Positions 51,402 through 60,817 of a stretch of 64,000 nucleotides of DNA are shown piece after piece. Under the pieces are notes generated by a model. That model saw only the letters and a program-made list of their open reading frames with translations. It did no database searches and was not told the DNA's origin. Location of the stretch: positions 1 to 64,000 of the forward strand of contig CAKTCT010000004.1 in the NCBI GenBank assembly GCA_934539585.1, in the 5' to 3' direction. This DNA comes from an uncultured Oscillospiraceae bacterium (GTDB taxonomy: Bacteria; Bacillota; Clostridia; Oscillospirales; Ruminococcaceae). A program made the translations under genes and the position numbers. How positions within the stretch are numbered: position 1 is the stretch's first letter; each line of letters opens with the position of its first letter.

Positions 51402-52994
51402 TTATTCCTCTGCGGGAAGTCCAATTTGTTTTTTGAAAGCGCTGGGGGTCTGGCCGGTGTGTTTCTTGAAAAGCTGGGTGAAGTAGGCGAAGTTGTGGTA
51501 CCCCAGCTGGACGGCCACCTCGCTGACGGATCTGTTGGTCTGGAGGAGGTCGGCGGCCAGGGCCATTTTCTTTTCCTGGATGTACTCCACCAGGGAGCGC
51601 TCCTCCTTCTTCTTGAACATCCGGGAGAGGTACTCGGCGTTGACGCCGATCTCCTGGGCGATGACGTCCCGGGAGAGGTCGTCGCCTACGTGGGCGTTGA
51701 TGTAGCGCTTGGCCTTGTCCACCATGTCGCTCTGGAGAAGGGTCTCCCGGAGGTAAAAAGGCGTCCGGCCGATAAGCCATTCCGCATACTCCCTGCAAGC
51801 CTGAAACGAGCGGAAGGCCCGATGGTAGAGGGCGCCTTGCTCCTCGGTGATCCACTGGGTGGGCACGCCCTTGCTTTCCAGGTCGGTCTGGATCAGCAAA
51901 ACCAGCTCCCGGAGGACCCGGAACAGGGCATCGGCGGCGACGCCGTCGGGGTCGTCGTCCAGCTGACTTTGGAAATAGCTTCTCACATCGCTTTGGAGCA
52001 GAGAAAACTGGCCGCAGCGGAGAAAGCCCTTCCACTTTTCCGCGGGGATGGGGGAGAGGGCGGCCTTGATCTTCCACTGGTCCAGGACCAGGACCTTACC
52101 GGGGACGCTGGCCGTATCCCGGCAGGCGGCCTGGAGCCGGGCCATCTGGCCGGAGAGCTCCCAGGGGGAGACGAAGGGGCTTATCATCACGTCGATTTTC
52201 AGGGAGAGGTACTCCGCGCAGTGGGAGACCAAATTCTCGCAGCAGTACCGCAGGCCGTCGGCGTCCAGGCCGTTGGATTCCTCCACGATAAAGGCCGAGA
52301 TCGACTGTTCGGGAAGGGTCACCGCCCGGACCTTGCCCTCTCCCGCCAACTCGGACATAATCTGCGCAATGGCGTACTGGAGGCTGCTTTTGTCCCAGCC
52401 GCGGCTTTGGGAGGGATCGAACCAATTCCGCACCCAGACCAGAGCGTAGCGGGCCGTTTCCGGCAGGATCACGTCATAGCGGCGGGCCTCGGCCCGAAGG
52501 GCCTTTTCCGTAGGCGGAATGGACTCGCTGAGGACTCTGGCCCAGAAAAGCCCCTGAATCTCCGCGGCATTGCTGTCCCAGCTTTTCCCGTGGCGGATGG
52601 ACTGCTGCTCTTTGCGCTGCTCCCGCACCTTGGCCACGGCGTGAAGGATGGCTTTTTCCAGGACGCTGAACTTGGCGGGCTTTAAGACGTACTCCAATCC
52701 GCCCAGCTCCAGAGCGCGCTTGCAGTATTCAAAGCGATCGTGACCGGTCAGGAATACCGAAACCACGTCCATGCGGTTATCCCGGACCCATTCCAGCAGA
52801 TCCAGGCCGCTCTTCTGGGGCATTTCGATATCGCAGAGCAGAATGTGAATCTCATACTTCTGAAAAAGCGCACAGGCCTGCCGGTAGCTGTTGGCCGTGT
52901 AGACGTTATCCACCCCCATGGCCTTCCAGTCAAATTGCGCCCGGATGATGTTCACCGTCATGATCTCATCATCAACGATCATCAGGTTGATCAC
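51402..52994 (-). CDS. YesN-type response regulator with AraC output domain
   Basis: 530 residues. N-terminal receiver with acidic pair Asp8/Asp9 (MIVDDE), phospho-acceptor Asp55 (LLCDIEMPQ) and conserved Lys105 (YVLKPAK). A long middle domain of unknown fold follows and the last 100 residues are an AraC double helix-turn-helix (RDVIAQEIGVNAEYLSRMFKKKEERSLVEYI; RSVSEVAVQLGYHNFAYFTQLFKKHTGQTP). GTG 52994 is the start, with AAAGGAGGA upstream; GTGA overlaps the kinase stop codon, so translation is coupled. It likely activates importer 3. Confidence 0.94.
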   Translation of the reverse strand: MINLMIVDDEIMTVNIIRAQFDWKAMGVDNVYTANSYRQACALFQKYEIHILLCDIEMPQKSGLDLLEWVRDNRMDVVSVFLTGHDRFEYCKRALELGGLEYVLKPAKFSVLEKAILHAVAKVREQRKEQQSIRHGKSWDSNAAEIQGLFWARVLSESIPPTEKALRAEARRYDVILPETARYALVWVRNWFDPSQSRGWDKSSLQYAIAQIMSELAGEGKVRAVTLPEQSISAFIVEESNGLDADGLRYCCENLVSHCAEYLSLKIDVMISPFVSPWELSGQMARLQAACRDTASVPGKVLVLDQWKIKAALSPIPAEKWKGFLRCGQFSLLQSDVRSYFQSQLDDDPDGVAADALFRVLRELVLLIQTDLESKGVPTQWITEEQGALYHRAFRSFQACREYAEWLIGRTPFYLRETLLQSDMVDKAKRYINAHVGDDLSRDVIAQEIGVNAEYLSRMFKKKEERSLVEYIQEKKMALAADLLQTNRSVSEVAVQLGYHNFAYFTQLFKKHTGQTPSAFKKQIGLPAEE

Positions 52995-54715
52995 GGATGC
53001 TCCTCCTTTCCATTTTTGGGAAATTGAATGTCCACCAGCGTCCCGTGGGGCTCCCGATTCTCGATGCTCAGCTGGGCGTTTTCGCCGTAGAGAATCCAAA
53101 GCCGCTGCTGCACATTGTAGATGCCGATGCGGCGTCCGGTCTGCTCCTCTGTGGCACGACCGCTGAGAATCTCCTCCATCATTTCCTCGGAGAAGCCCGG
53201 GCCATTGTCCTCCACTCGGATCCGAACCATGTCCGGGTCCTCCGGGGAGGTTTCCGCCAGAACCCGAATCTCCGTAAGGCCGTCCATGTCCATGGCGTAC
53301 TTGATGGAGTTCTCCACAAAAATTTCAATGGTCAGCGGAGGAAGGGACGTATCCAGCAGCAATGGGTCTGCATCGACGCAGATTTGAAGCTGATCGCCAA
53401 AGCGGATCTTCTGGATATCCAGATACCGGCGAAGGTGGTCCAGCTCCTCCCGCAGGGTGATAAAGTCATCGGTCTTTTTGATGCTGAACCGATAGTACTC
53501 GCTGAGATTCAGGGACAGCTCCTGAATCAGGTCATACCGGCGGACCTGGGCCAGATTGTAGATCATATTCAGGGTGTTGGCGAAAAAGTGGGGGTGAATC
53601 TGCAGCTGAAAGAAGTGAAGCTGGGTCTTTTGCTTCCGGAGCGTTTCCTCGTAGACGTCCAGCTTGAGCTTTTTGATCTGCCGGGCCATGTCGGTAAAGC
53701 TGTCGTTGAGGATGCAAAACTCCCCGCAGCTGGGGGTTTCCTCCAGTTTGACGTCCAGGTCGCCGTTTTTCAGCTTGTCCATGGCCGCCACCAGTCCGTC
53801 CACCGGTTTTACGATCCACTTCCGGAGCATTGCGATGAGGATGGGGATAAGGAACACCAAAAGAATGCAGAAACCGACTGCGAAGGAGTAAAGCCCGTAC
53901 AACCCGGACAGCAGCTTCTTCTGCTTCGTCAGAATCAGCATCCGGAAGTCCCCCTCCGGAGAAGGAGCGCCTGCCACCATGTATCCCTTGGTGAAGTAGC
54001 AGGTGTCCAGGTTCCCTTCCAGGTCCAGACCGGCGGTAAGGATCTCCTCCCGGCTGGTCATGGGAACGCCGTCATCGGTGACAAACAGCACGTAATCCTG
54101 CTTCTTGTCCAGAGAGTCCAGCAGCCCTTCGGCGCTGACCCAGGCTCCGACAAAGGTGTTTTCCAGCTGAACCACCCGGAAAAAGTAGTAGACGCCGCCC
54201 ATCCGCGCAGGGAACCAGCGGCTGAGCTCCACCTTGTCCTCGCCGCTGCGCAGATAGGCGAACAGATCCCGACAGAAGGCATCCTTTTCCGCAAAGGGCG
54301 GCGACATCGTGCGGCCCTCGATGTACGTTTTGCTTTTCGGAGAGAAAACGAAAAAGCCGTCCATATACGTGTAGGAATTGGCCTCGATGGTAACAAAATC
54401 CAGCATTTTCTTCTGGGCCAGCTTGGTCTTATTGTCCTTCTGCCCCTCCGCAATCAGCCGAAGCTCCGCCTCATAGGCGGTGATGCCGTACAGGCGGTAC
54501 TCCACCCCTTCAAAAAGGCTTTCGATCCAGTTCAGGTACATGGATGCGCTGTCCCGGTAGGCCGTGGACACCTGGGTGTTGACCAGCCGGATGGCGTAGG
54601 TGGTGCTGGCAATCATAATCATGCCCACCAAAACCAGCGCCGACAGCACAATCAGCAGCAGCCGGGACTGCAGGGAGTTTTTACTCATTGGATGAAGCTT
54701 CTTTGCGTATTTCAT
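52991..54715 (-). CDS. YesM-type sensor histidine kinase
   Basis: 574 residues. Two membrane segments (about 19-42 and 290-315) enclose an extracellular Cache-like sensor of about 245 residues, a HAMP domain follows, then the His_kinase domain with phospho-acceptor histidine in LQIHPHFFANTLN, and an HATPase_c domain with VENSIKYAM and VEDNGPGF. Start ATG 54715 was chosen over a longer frame that crosses the deoR terminator. Its partner overlaps by four bases at the 3' end. Confidence 0.94.
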   Translation of the reverse strand: MKYAKKLHPMSKNSLQSRLLLIVLSALVLVGMIMIASTTYAIRLVNTQVSTAYRDSASMYLNWIESLFEGVEYRLYGITAYEAELRLIAEGQKDNKTKLAQKKMLDFVTIEANSYTYMDGFFVFSPKSKTYIEGRTMSPPFAEKDAFCRDLFAYLRSGEDKVELSRWFPARMGGVYYFFRVVQLENTFVGAWVSAEGLLDSLDKKQDYVLFVTDDGVPMTSREEILTAGLDLEGNLDTCYFTKGYMVAGAPSPEGDFRMLILTKQKKLLSGLYGLYSFAVGFCILLVFLIPILIAMLRKWIVKPVDGLVAAMDKLKNGDLDVKLEETPSCGEFCILNDSFTDMARQIKKLKLDVYEETLRKQKTQLHFFQLQIHPHFFANTLNMIYNLAQVRRYDLIQELSLNLSEYYRFSIKKTDDFITLREELDHLRRYLDIQKIRFGDQLQICVDADPLLLDTSLPPLTIEIFVENSIKYAMDMDGLTEIRVLAETSPEDPDMVRIRVEDNGPGFSEEMMEEILSGRATEEQTGRRIGIYNVQQRLWILYGENAQLSIENREPHGTLVDIQFPKNGKEEHP

Positions 54716-54760
54716 TTTCCGCGCACCCCTCTCCGGCAGCAGGCATTCCTGCACAATGAC

Positions 54761-54795
54761 AAAAACTGCCCGCAGAAATCCGGATTCTGCGGGCA
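54761..54795 (-). terminator. Terminator of the DeoR-family gene
   Basis: Stem 54767-54777 with 54785-54795 (TGCCCGCAGAA/TTCTGCGGGCA), followed on the minus strand by a T run. It sits between the repressor and the sensor-kinase gene. Confidence 0.88.
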
Positions 54796-54854
54796 TGCTA
54801 TGCGATTGAATTGTAAGCAAGCCCCGAAAACGCCCTAAGAGACCGTCGGCGCCG

Positions 54855-55613
54855 TTAATAGAGAATTTGGACCTGCTTTTCCCGAAAGAGCCGGAGCCAG
54901 TCTTCCTCCGGCTTTTCGTCGGTGATGACGTAGTGGATGTGATCCAGATCCGCCAGCTGGGCAAAGGCCATCCGATCGAACTTGGTGTGATCCAGCAGCA
55001 GCGCCACCTGGGCTGCCTGCTCCGCCATGACCTTTTTCACCTCCGCCTCCGCTTCGTTGGAGTCCAGGGCTCCTTTTTCCATGCTAAGACCCTTGCAGCT
55101 CATCAGGAGGATGTCCACATTGTAGTTCCGAAGGGTGTTCTTGGCGATGGCGCCCTGCAGGGACAGAGAACTGCGGTTGAGCATTCCGCCGGTGGATACC
55201 ACGGAAATCTCCCCGGTGTTCAGCTCCCGAAGGGCCTCCACGGAGTTGGTCAGAAGGGTCATATCCCGGCGGTCCTTCAAAAGGCGCAGGGTCTCCATCA
55301 CCGTGGAGCTGGAGTCCGCCGCCACGGTGGTCTTATTCTGCAGAAGTTCCGCGGCTTTCCTTGCAATCTTCTGCTTGGCCTCAACGTCCAATGCCGCACG
55401 CTTATAAAACGAAACGCATTCGTAGGCGCTTTCGGTGTTGAGAACTGCGCCGCCGTAGGTCCGGGTCAGCAAGCCCTGTGTTTCCAGCTTTTCCAAGTCC
55501 CGGCGGATGGTTTCCTCGGTAACGCCAAACTCCGCGCTGAGTCTGGAGACCGTGACCCGTTTTTCTGCCAGAATCCTTTGCTTGATGACGCTCAGACGCT
55601 CTTTCGTCGCCAC
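54855..55613 (-). CDS. DeoR-family transcriptional repressor
   Basis: 252 residues. N-terminal winged helix (residues 6-57, VTVSRLSAEFGVTEETIRRDLEKLETQGLLTRTYGGAVL) and a C-terminal sugar-phosphate sensing domain of the ribose-5-phosphate-isomerase fold (STGGMLNRSSLSLQG, SCKGLSMEKGALDSNEAEAEVKK, LDHTKF). DeoR-type repressors are released by a phosphorylated sugar, which matches the PfkB kinase and aldolase encoded directly upstream. Confidence 0.93.
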   Translation of the reverse strand: MATKERLSVIKQRILAEKRVTVSRLSAEFGVTEETIRRDLEKLETQGLLTRTYGGAVLNTESAYECVSFYKRAALDVEAKQKIARKAAELLQNKTTVAADSSSTVMETLRLLKDRRDMTLLTNSVEALRELNTGEISVVSTGGMLNRSSLSLQGAIAKNTLRNYNVDILLMSCKGLSMEKGALDSNEAEAEVKKVMAEQAAQVALLLDHTKFDRMAFAQLADLDHIHYVITDEKPEEDWLRLFREKQVQILY

Positions 55614-55649
55614 TAAATCACAACCTTTGTCTGCCTTTGGATATTTCCT

Positions 55650-55678
55650 ATTGTACAGGATTTTTCCCGTTCCCGCAA
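55650..55678 (-). promoter_or_regulatory. Promoter of the DeoR-family gene
   Basis: TTGCGG (55678-55673), 17-base spacer, TACAAT (55655-55650). The -35 box is just beyond the aldo/keto reductase stop codon at 55692. Confidence 0.65.
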
Positions 55679-55691
55679 GCCCCCCGGCAAA

Positions 55692-56672
55692 TCATTTGTC
55701 CAGGGCTTCGGCCTGACGGCGCATCCACGCCGCGTCCTCGGGGGACAGGGCGATTTCCGCCGAGCGGACGTTTTCCGCCAGCTGCTCCCGGGTGGTGGCC
55801 CCGCTGAGGATGTTGATGAACTCTCCCTGAGAAAGAATCCACGCCAGAGCCAGATTGGCGATGGTGCAGTGGTACTTCTCGCAGAGGGGCTTCCAGGAGT
55901 CCATCATGTCCATGGCCCGGGGCATGTTCTCGGGCTGGAACCACTTTTTGTTGCACTGGGCGCCCTGGGGGACATAGTCCCGGGGGAAGGTCCCGCTGAG
56001 AAGGCCCTGCTCCAGAGGGGAATATGCCTGGAGGGTGATGCCGTTTTCCCGGCAGACCGGCAGGAGCTCCTCCTCCACGGCCCGGTCCAGGATGCTGTAC
56101 TTGGCCTGAACCAGATCCAGGCTGCCCCAGCGGAGGTATTCCCGGATGTGGTCCACAGTGACGTTGGCCGCGCCGATGGCCCGGATCTTTCCCTGAGCCT
56201 TCAGCTCCGCCAGGACCGCCGCGGTCTCGGAAATGGGGGTAAAATAGGGCTCCACGGCCTGCCAGTGGGTCATATAGACGTCCACGTAGTCCGTCTGGAG
56301 CCGTTCCAGACTCTGGTCAATCTCCTCCCGAATGGATTCCGGGGAGAGGTTTTTGTAAAGCTGGGTGTCGCCCACCTTGTTGAACAGACTGCCCTTCCGG
56401 TTCCAGACGATGCCGCATTTGGTGATGAGGCAGATGGATTTCCGGTCCATGCCGGACAGAGCCTGGCCCACGATGCGCTCGCTGTTGCCGAAATTGTAAC
56501 CGGGGGCGGTGTCGATGAGGTTGATGCCCAGGTCCGGGCAGCTGCGGATGGTGTCGATGCAGGTGGCCAGGTCCTTATCGCCGCCCCAAGCGGGGCCGCC
56601 GCCGATGGCCCAGGTCCCCAAGCCCATCCGGGAGATGGTGATACCGGTTTTTCCCAGTTTCATGGTGTTCAT
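55692..56672 (-). CDS. Aldo/keto reductase
   Basis: 326 residues of the AKR family, with catalytic Asp54, Tyr59, Lys85 and His136 in their standard motifs (LIDTAPGYNFG, LITKCGI, YMTHWQ) and the C-terminal NADPH site ILSGATTREQLAENV. The start ATG 56672 overlaps the kinase stop (ATGA), so the two are coupled. Last gene of the polyol/ketose operon; it may reduce or oxidise a sugar or aldehyde intermediate. Confidence 0.93.
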   Translation of the reverse strand: MNTMKLGKTGITISRMGLGTWAIGGGPAWGGDKDLATCIDTIRSCPDLGINLIDTAPGYNFGNSERIVGQALSGMDRKSICLITKCGIVWNRKGSLFNKVGDTQLYKNLSPESIREEIDQSLERLQTDYVDVYMTHWQAVEPYFTPISETAAVLAELKAQGKIRAIGAANVTVDHIREYLRWGSLDLVQAKYSILDRAVEEELLPVCRENGITLQAYSPLEQGLLSGTFPRDYVPQGAQCNKKWFQPENMPRAMDMMDSWKPLCEKYHCTIANLALAWILSQGEFINILSGATTREQLAENVRSAEIALSPEDAAWMRRQAEALDK

Positions 56673-57646
56673 TTGATCCCTGCTTTCCCGTTGAGTTCGG
56701 CCAGGTACTCCTCCAGAAGGGCGTCCACCTGCTGCCGGTTTTTCACTCCGGTGGTGGCCCCGATGCTCTGGACGGAGACGGTGGCCGTGGCGTTTCCAAG
56801 CTGGGCGCACTGCTCTAAGGACATGCCCTCCAGCAGGCCGCTGATAAAGCCGGAAACGAAGTTATCGCCTGCGCCGATGGTGTCGATGGCGCGAATCTTA
56901 TTATAGGTGGGGACGGAAAGAGCGGTTTCCCGGGTCCGGATGAAGCAGCCCTTTTTGCCGGTCTTGATGACCACGGTTTTGACCCCTGCGTCCAGGAAGA
57001 CGGCGGCCACGTCCTCCAGCTCCTCTTTTCCGGTGAGGAGGCAGGCTTCCTCGTAATTGGGGAAGAAGTAGTCCACATAGGACAGCGCCTCGGAAACATC
57101 GGCCAGGGTCTCCCCCAGCCGGGGTTTGATCATGTCCGCGCAGATGGTCAGGCCCGCCTGTTTGGCCGCCTGGAAAATCTTCACCAGGGCCTTGCCGTCC
57201 AGAAGGGGATTGTTGAAGATGCTGGCCAGGGAAAGGAGCCTGGCCCCGGCGAAACGGCCGCAGTCCACGTGGTCCGCGGTCATTTTCCAGAGGCTGCCGT
57301 TGCGGTTGGTGACGAAGGTCCGCTCGCCGTCCTCGGCAACCAGGCCGATGTTGATGGAGGTCTCCACCTGGGGGTCCACCCGGACCCCGGAGGCATCCAC
57401 GCCGTTTTCCCGGCAGAAATCCAGGATGTAATGCCCGGCGGGATCATCGCCCACCAGGCTCATCAGGGCCACCCGGTGGCCCAGCCGGGTGATGATGGCG
57501 GCTTCATTGATGGCGTCGCCGCCGATGGTCATGCGGATCTGGTCCAGAGGGTAGGATTCCGAATCGAAAATCTGCCTGCTCACCGGCCGCAGGGGGATGT
57601 CCACAATGGCGGCTCCTACGCAGAGGACTTCCGGGTGTCTGTTCAA
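56669..57646 (-). CDS. PfkB-family carbohydrate kinase
   Basis: 325 residues. The PfkB signatures are visible: IGGDAINEAAIITRLG (41-56) near the sugar site and DTIGAGDNFVSGF (255-267) with catalytic Asp261. The start is TTG 57646, with AAAGGCGG seven bases upstream, and it overlaps the aldolase stop by four bases (TTGA). Placed with a class II aldolase and polyol dehydrogenases, it probably phosphorylates a ketose before aldol cleavage. The exact sugar cannot be told. Confidence 0.92.
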   Translation of the reverse strand: MNRHPEVLCVGAAIVDIPLRPVSRQIFDSESYPLDQIRMTIGGDAINEAAIITRLGHRVALMSLVGDDPAGHYILDFCRENGVDASGVRVDPQVETSINIGLVAEDGERTFVTNRNGSLWKMTADHVDCGRFAGARLLSLASIFNNPLLDGKALVKIFQAAKQAGLTICADMIKPRLGETLADVSEALSYVDYFFPNYEEACLLTGKEELEDVAAVFLDAGVKTVVIKTGKKGCFIRTRETALSVPTYNKIRAIDTIGAGDNFVSGFISGLLEGMSLEQCAQLGNATATVSVQSIGATTGVKNRQQVDALLEEYLAELNGKAGIK

Positions 57647-58485
57647 GTCAAATCCGCCTTTCCGTCGGTCCCGAAGAGGACGATTTTTTCCAGGGCTCGC
57701 TGCTTCACCGCGTCCCGGACGGCCCGTTCCACTGCTAAGAAGGGCTGGTCCACCCGGTCCCTGATGGCCGCCATGGCCGCCTGGCAGAGCTCGGTGTGGA
57801 TGTTGATCTTGGCGATGCCCAGGGAAATGGCGGTGCGGATGTCCGCGTCGCCGATGCCGGAGGCTCCGTGGAGGACCAGGGGCACCGAAACGGCGGCCCG
57901 GACCCGCTCCACCACCTCAAAATTCAGCTGAGGCTCGGAGGTGTAGACGCCGTGCTGGTTGCCGATGGCCACGGCCAGGGAGTCGCAGCCGGTGCGCTCC
58001 ACGAACTCCGCGGCCTGGCCGGGGTCGGTGTAGCGGTAGGAGGCCAGGGCTTCCTCATAGATGGTCTCGTTGCCCACGTGGCCCAGCTCCGCCTCCACGG
58101 GGATTCCCCGGGGATGGAAGTAGTCCACGACCTCCTTGGTCAGGCGGATGTTTTCCTCGAAATCAAAGGCGGAGGCGTCCCGCATCACGGAGTTCATGCC
58201 GTGGTTGTAGGCGTTCTGGACGATCTCCATGCTTCTGCCGTGGTCCCAGTGGGTGATCACCGGCACCGAAGCCTTTCTGGCCATGGAGACCATCATGTGG
58301 GAGAAGTCCTCAAAGGAGGTGTTGCCCACAAAGCCGGTGCCGAAGGAAATGATGATGGGGGCTTTGGATTCCTCCGCCGCGTCCATGACGCCCATGAGCA
58401 TCTCGGCGTTCCAAACGTTGAAATGGGGGATGGCGAAATGGCCTTCCTGGGCCTTTTTCTCCCAGAACCGAATATCTGCTAACAT
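57643..58485 (-). CDS. Class II (zinc) ketose-bisphosphate aldolase
   Basis: 280 residues of the FbaA/GatY/KbaY family. Catalytic Asp81 and zinc ligands His82, His178 and His206 appear in HWDHG, GNQHGVYTSEP and LHGASG; Glu133 is in VEAELGHVG. The usual HLDHG is HWDHG here. The enzyme splits a ketose bisphosphate into dihydroxyacetone phosphate and an aldehyde. The ATG touches the stop codon of the preceding dehydrogenase (TAAATG). GatY-like tagatose-bisphosphate aldolase is a good guess. Confidence 0.93.
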   Translation of the reverse strand: MLADIRFWEKKAQEGHFAIPHFNVWNAEMLMGVMDAAEESKAPIIISFGTGFVGNTSFEDFSHMMVSMARKASVPVITHWDHGRSMEIVQNAYNHGMNSVMRDASAFDFEENIRLTKEVVDYFHPRGIPVEAELGHVGNETIYEEALASYRYTDPGQAAEFVERTGCDSLAVAIGNQHGVYTSEPQLNFEVVERVRAAVSVPLVLHGASGIGDADIRTAISLGIAKINIHTELCQAAMAAIRDRVDQPFLAVERAVRDAVKQRALEKIVLFGTDGKADLT

Positions 58486-59541
58486 TTATGCTCGCTCCTT
58501 TTCCAGTACTTTGATGACGCCTTTGATGATGTCCCGTTTCCGGCTCACCGATTCCTCAAAGGCCCGCTGGGTCTCCGCGTAGGGGTACTCGTGAGTCACC
58601 ATGGACTTCACGTCGAACCGGCCCGACGCAATGGCGTCGATGGTGGCCGGGAAGCAGTTGGCGTAGCGGAACACCGTCTGGATGCTGACCTCCCGGTTGA
58701 TGGAGAGGAAGTTTACCGGGGTCTCTCCTGGGATGGTGCCCACGATCATGATCTTTCCGCCCCGGACCACCATTTTCAGGGCCTGCTTGGCCGTGACGGG
58801 GCTGCCTGCCGTCTCGAAAACCACGTCTGCGCCGTCGCCGTCAAAGGCGGACTTGCAGAGGGCTGCGGCGTCCTCCTCCAGGCCGTTGACCACAATGGAC
58901 GCACCCAGCTTTTCGGCCATTTCCAGCCGCTTGGGGAGAACGTCGGACACCAGGATGTCGCTGGCGCCCATCCGCAGGCAGGCCTGGAGGGTCATGAGGC
59001 CGATGCAGCCGGCTCCCAGAATGGCCACCCGGACGCCGGGCTTCACTCCGGCCAGCATGGCGGCGTGCATCCCCACGGCGGCGGGTTCCACCAGGGCCCC
59101 CTCCATCATGGACATGTGGTCGGGGAGGCGGTAGGTGAAGCTCTCGGGGTGGCAGAGGTAGTTGGTCAGGGCTCCCCGGTAGTTGGGCTGGGTGGCCATA
59201 AAGTCCACGTGGGGGCAGATGTTGTAATGGCCCTCCCGGCAGTAACGGCAGGTTCCGCAGGGGACGCCGGGCTCGATGCAGACCCGGTCCCCGGGGCGGA
59301 ACTTCGTGACCTTTTCGCCCACTTCCACCACAGTCCCGGCGCACTCGTGGCCCAGGCCGATCTTCTGGCTGGGGTCGGAGGGGGGAATGAAGGGGCCGGA
59401 TTCAAAGCTGTGGACGTCGGAGCCGCAGATTCCCACGTACTCCACCCGGATAAGGACCTCGTCGGCCTTGGGGACGGGGACCGGCGCTTCAGCGATTCTG
59501 GTGGTTCCGGGGACCACCAGGGTGACTTCCGTATTGTTCAT
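58486..59541 (-). CDS. Zinc-dependent polyol/sorbitol-type dehydrogenase
   Basis: 351 residues. Catalytic zinc ligands Cys39, His65 and Glu66 (GICGSD, GLGHECAG), four structural-zinc cysteines (95, 98, 101, 109 in CGTCRYCREGHYNIC) and a GAGCIGL nucleotide motif. The family includes sorbitol, xylitol, L-threonine and L-idonate dehydrogenases. Likely oxidises a polyol to a ketose for the PfkB kinase. Third-last gene of a tight operon. Confidence 0.93.
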   Translation of the reverse strand: MNNTEVTLVVPGTTRIAEAPVPVPKADEVLIRVEYVGICGSDVHSFESGPFIPPSDPSQKIGLGHECAGTVVEVGEKVTKFRPGDRVCIEPGVPCGTCRYCREGHYNICPHVDFMATQPNYRGALTNYLCHPESFTYRLPDHMSMMEGALVEPAAVGMHAAMLAGVKPGVRVAILGAGCIGLMTLQACLRMGASDILVSDVLPKRLEMAEKLGASIVVNGLEEDAAALCKSAFDGDGADVVFETAGSPVTAKQALKMVVRGGKIMIVGTIPGETPVNFLSINREVSIQTVFRYANCFPATIDAIASGRFDVKSMVTHEYPYAETQRAFEESVSRKRDIIKGVIKVLEKERA

Positions 59542-59553
59542 GGTTCTGCTCCC

Positions 59554-60630
59554 TTACTCGTCAAAATCGTAGTGGAAGATGACCTTGATGGCTTCCTTTT
59601 TCGCCATGGCGTCGAAGCCCTCCTCCCAGTGGGAGAGGCCCAGGCGGTGGGTGATCATGGGCTGGACCTGAATCTGCCCCGAGGCCAGGAGCCGGATGGC
59701 GTTGCGCCAGGAGGTGGAGTCGTAGGCCATGTGGCCGATGATGCTCTTGTTCCAGGCGGTGATGTCGTTGATGGAGAAGTCCAGGGGCTTGAAGCCCATG
59801 CCCACCCGGACCACCTCGCCGTTGGGGCGGAGCATTTCAATGGCCTGCTTCAGGGCGATGTTGGCCCCGGAGCACTCCACCACCAGCCCCAGGTTGTCCC
59901 GGCCGCAGATTTCGGTGCAGCGCCGGACCACGTCCTCCCGGGAGCCGTTGACGCAGTGGGTGGCTCCCAGCTGCCGGGCCACGCCGAAGCGGACCTTCAC
60001 GTCGTCCTCCAGGCCCACCATGACGATGTTCACCGCGCCCATGAGCTTAGCAATCTGCACGGAGAAAAGCCCCAGGGGCCCGGTGCCGAAGACCACCACG
60101 TCCTGGCCGGGGAGAAGGTGGGACTGCTGGGCCACGGCCTTATAGGCGTTGCAGATGGGGTCCAGCACGGCGGCTTCCTCGTATTTGACGTTTTCCGGGA
60201 TTTCCCAGAGGGCGTGGCGGTGGATTTTCAGGATTTCCCCGGGGACCAGGCAGTATTTGGAAAATCCGCCGCCCCAGGTGTTGTTGTCCAGCCCCAGGTT
60301 CACCTTGCTTTCGCAGCAGAGGAAGTCCCCCTGCTCGCAGGCGGGGCAGACGCCGCAGACGTGGGCGGAGTTATCCGAGACCACCCGCTGGCCCACGTGC
60401 CAGTCGGTGACGTTTTTGCCCACCCGGACGATCTCGCCTGCAAATTCGTGGCCGCGGATGGAATTCAGGGTATCCGAGCCGTTTTCCACCCGAAAATGCT
60501 TCATATCCGCGCCGCAGATGGCCGCCGCTTTGATTTCGATGATCAGGTCGTCGTCGCCGCAGACCGGTTCCGCCACGTCGATGAGCCGGTATCCGCCGAA
60601 CTCTTTTCCGTAACGCGCCAATGCCTTCAT
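59554..60630 (-). CDS. Zinc-dependent alcohol dehydrogenase, second copy
   Basis: 358 residues starting MKALARYGKEFGGYRL. Zinc ligands Cys39, His61 and Glu62 (AICGADM, RGHEFAG), structural cysteines 92, 95, 98 and 105/106 (CGVCPACEQGDFLCC), and GTGPLGLFSV as nucleotide motif. Sequence differs enough from 58486-59541 to suggest a different polyol or alcohol. First gene of the operon; a longer frame upstream overlaps the promoter and was not used. Confidence 0.92.
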   Translation of the reverse strand: MKALARYGKEFGGYRLIDVAEPVCGDDDLIIEIKAAAICGADMKHFRVENGSDTLNSIRGHEFAGEIVRVGKNVTDWHVGQRVVSDNSAHVCGVCPACEQGDFLCCESKVNLGLDNNTWGGGFSKYCLVPGEILKIHRHALWEIPENVKYEEAAVLDPICNAYKAVAQQSHLLPGQDVVVFGTGPLGLFSVQIAKLMGAVNIVMVGLEDDVKVRFGVARQLGATHCVNGSREDVVRRCTEICGRDNLGLVVECSGANIALKQAIEMLRPNGEVVRVGMGFKPLDFSINDITAWNKSIIGHMAYDSTSWRNAIRLLASGQIQVQPMITHRLGLSHWEEGFDAMAKKEAIKVIFHYDFDE

Positions 60631-60694
60631 ACTTTCAATCAGTCCTTCCAAGACAGAAAATGTTTGACATTCAGCAATTGCAAACATTACCTAT

Positions 60695-60740
60695 AAGATA
60701 CTCCGTTTTCTTTGATTCGTCAAGATTTTTCTTTGATTCA
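60695..60740 (-). promoter_or_regulatory. Promoter of the polyol operon with 21-base spaced direct repeats
   Basis: TTGACG (60723-60718), 17-base spacer, TATCTT (60700-60695). TTTCTTTGATTC (plus-strand reading) occurs twice, at 60707-60718 and 60728-60739, exactly 21 bases (two helical turns) apart. One copy covers the spacer and the other lies upstream of -35: a plausible DeoR-type operator pair. Confidence 0.55.
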
Positions 60741-60817
60741 GACTTTATTTTCTGTGTTTCAGACATACTGCACTCTTTGTTTTGTTGTATTTTGAACAAA
60801 ACCGGGGATTTTCGGGC

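Noticed and set aside
60671..60764. 31-codon minus-strand frame starting MSETQKIKSE
   Set aside because: It overlaps the promoter and operator repeats of the polyol operon and has no clear ribosome site; the Lys/Ser/Glu pattern comes from the DNA repeats.
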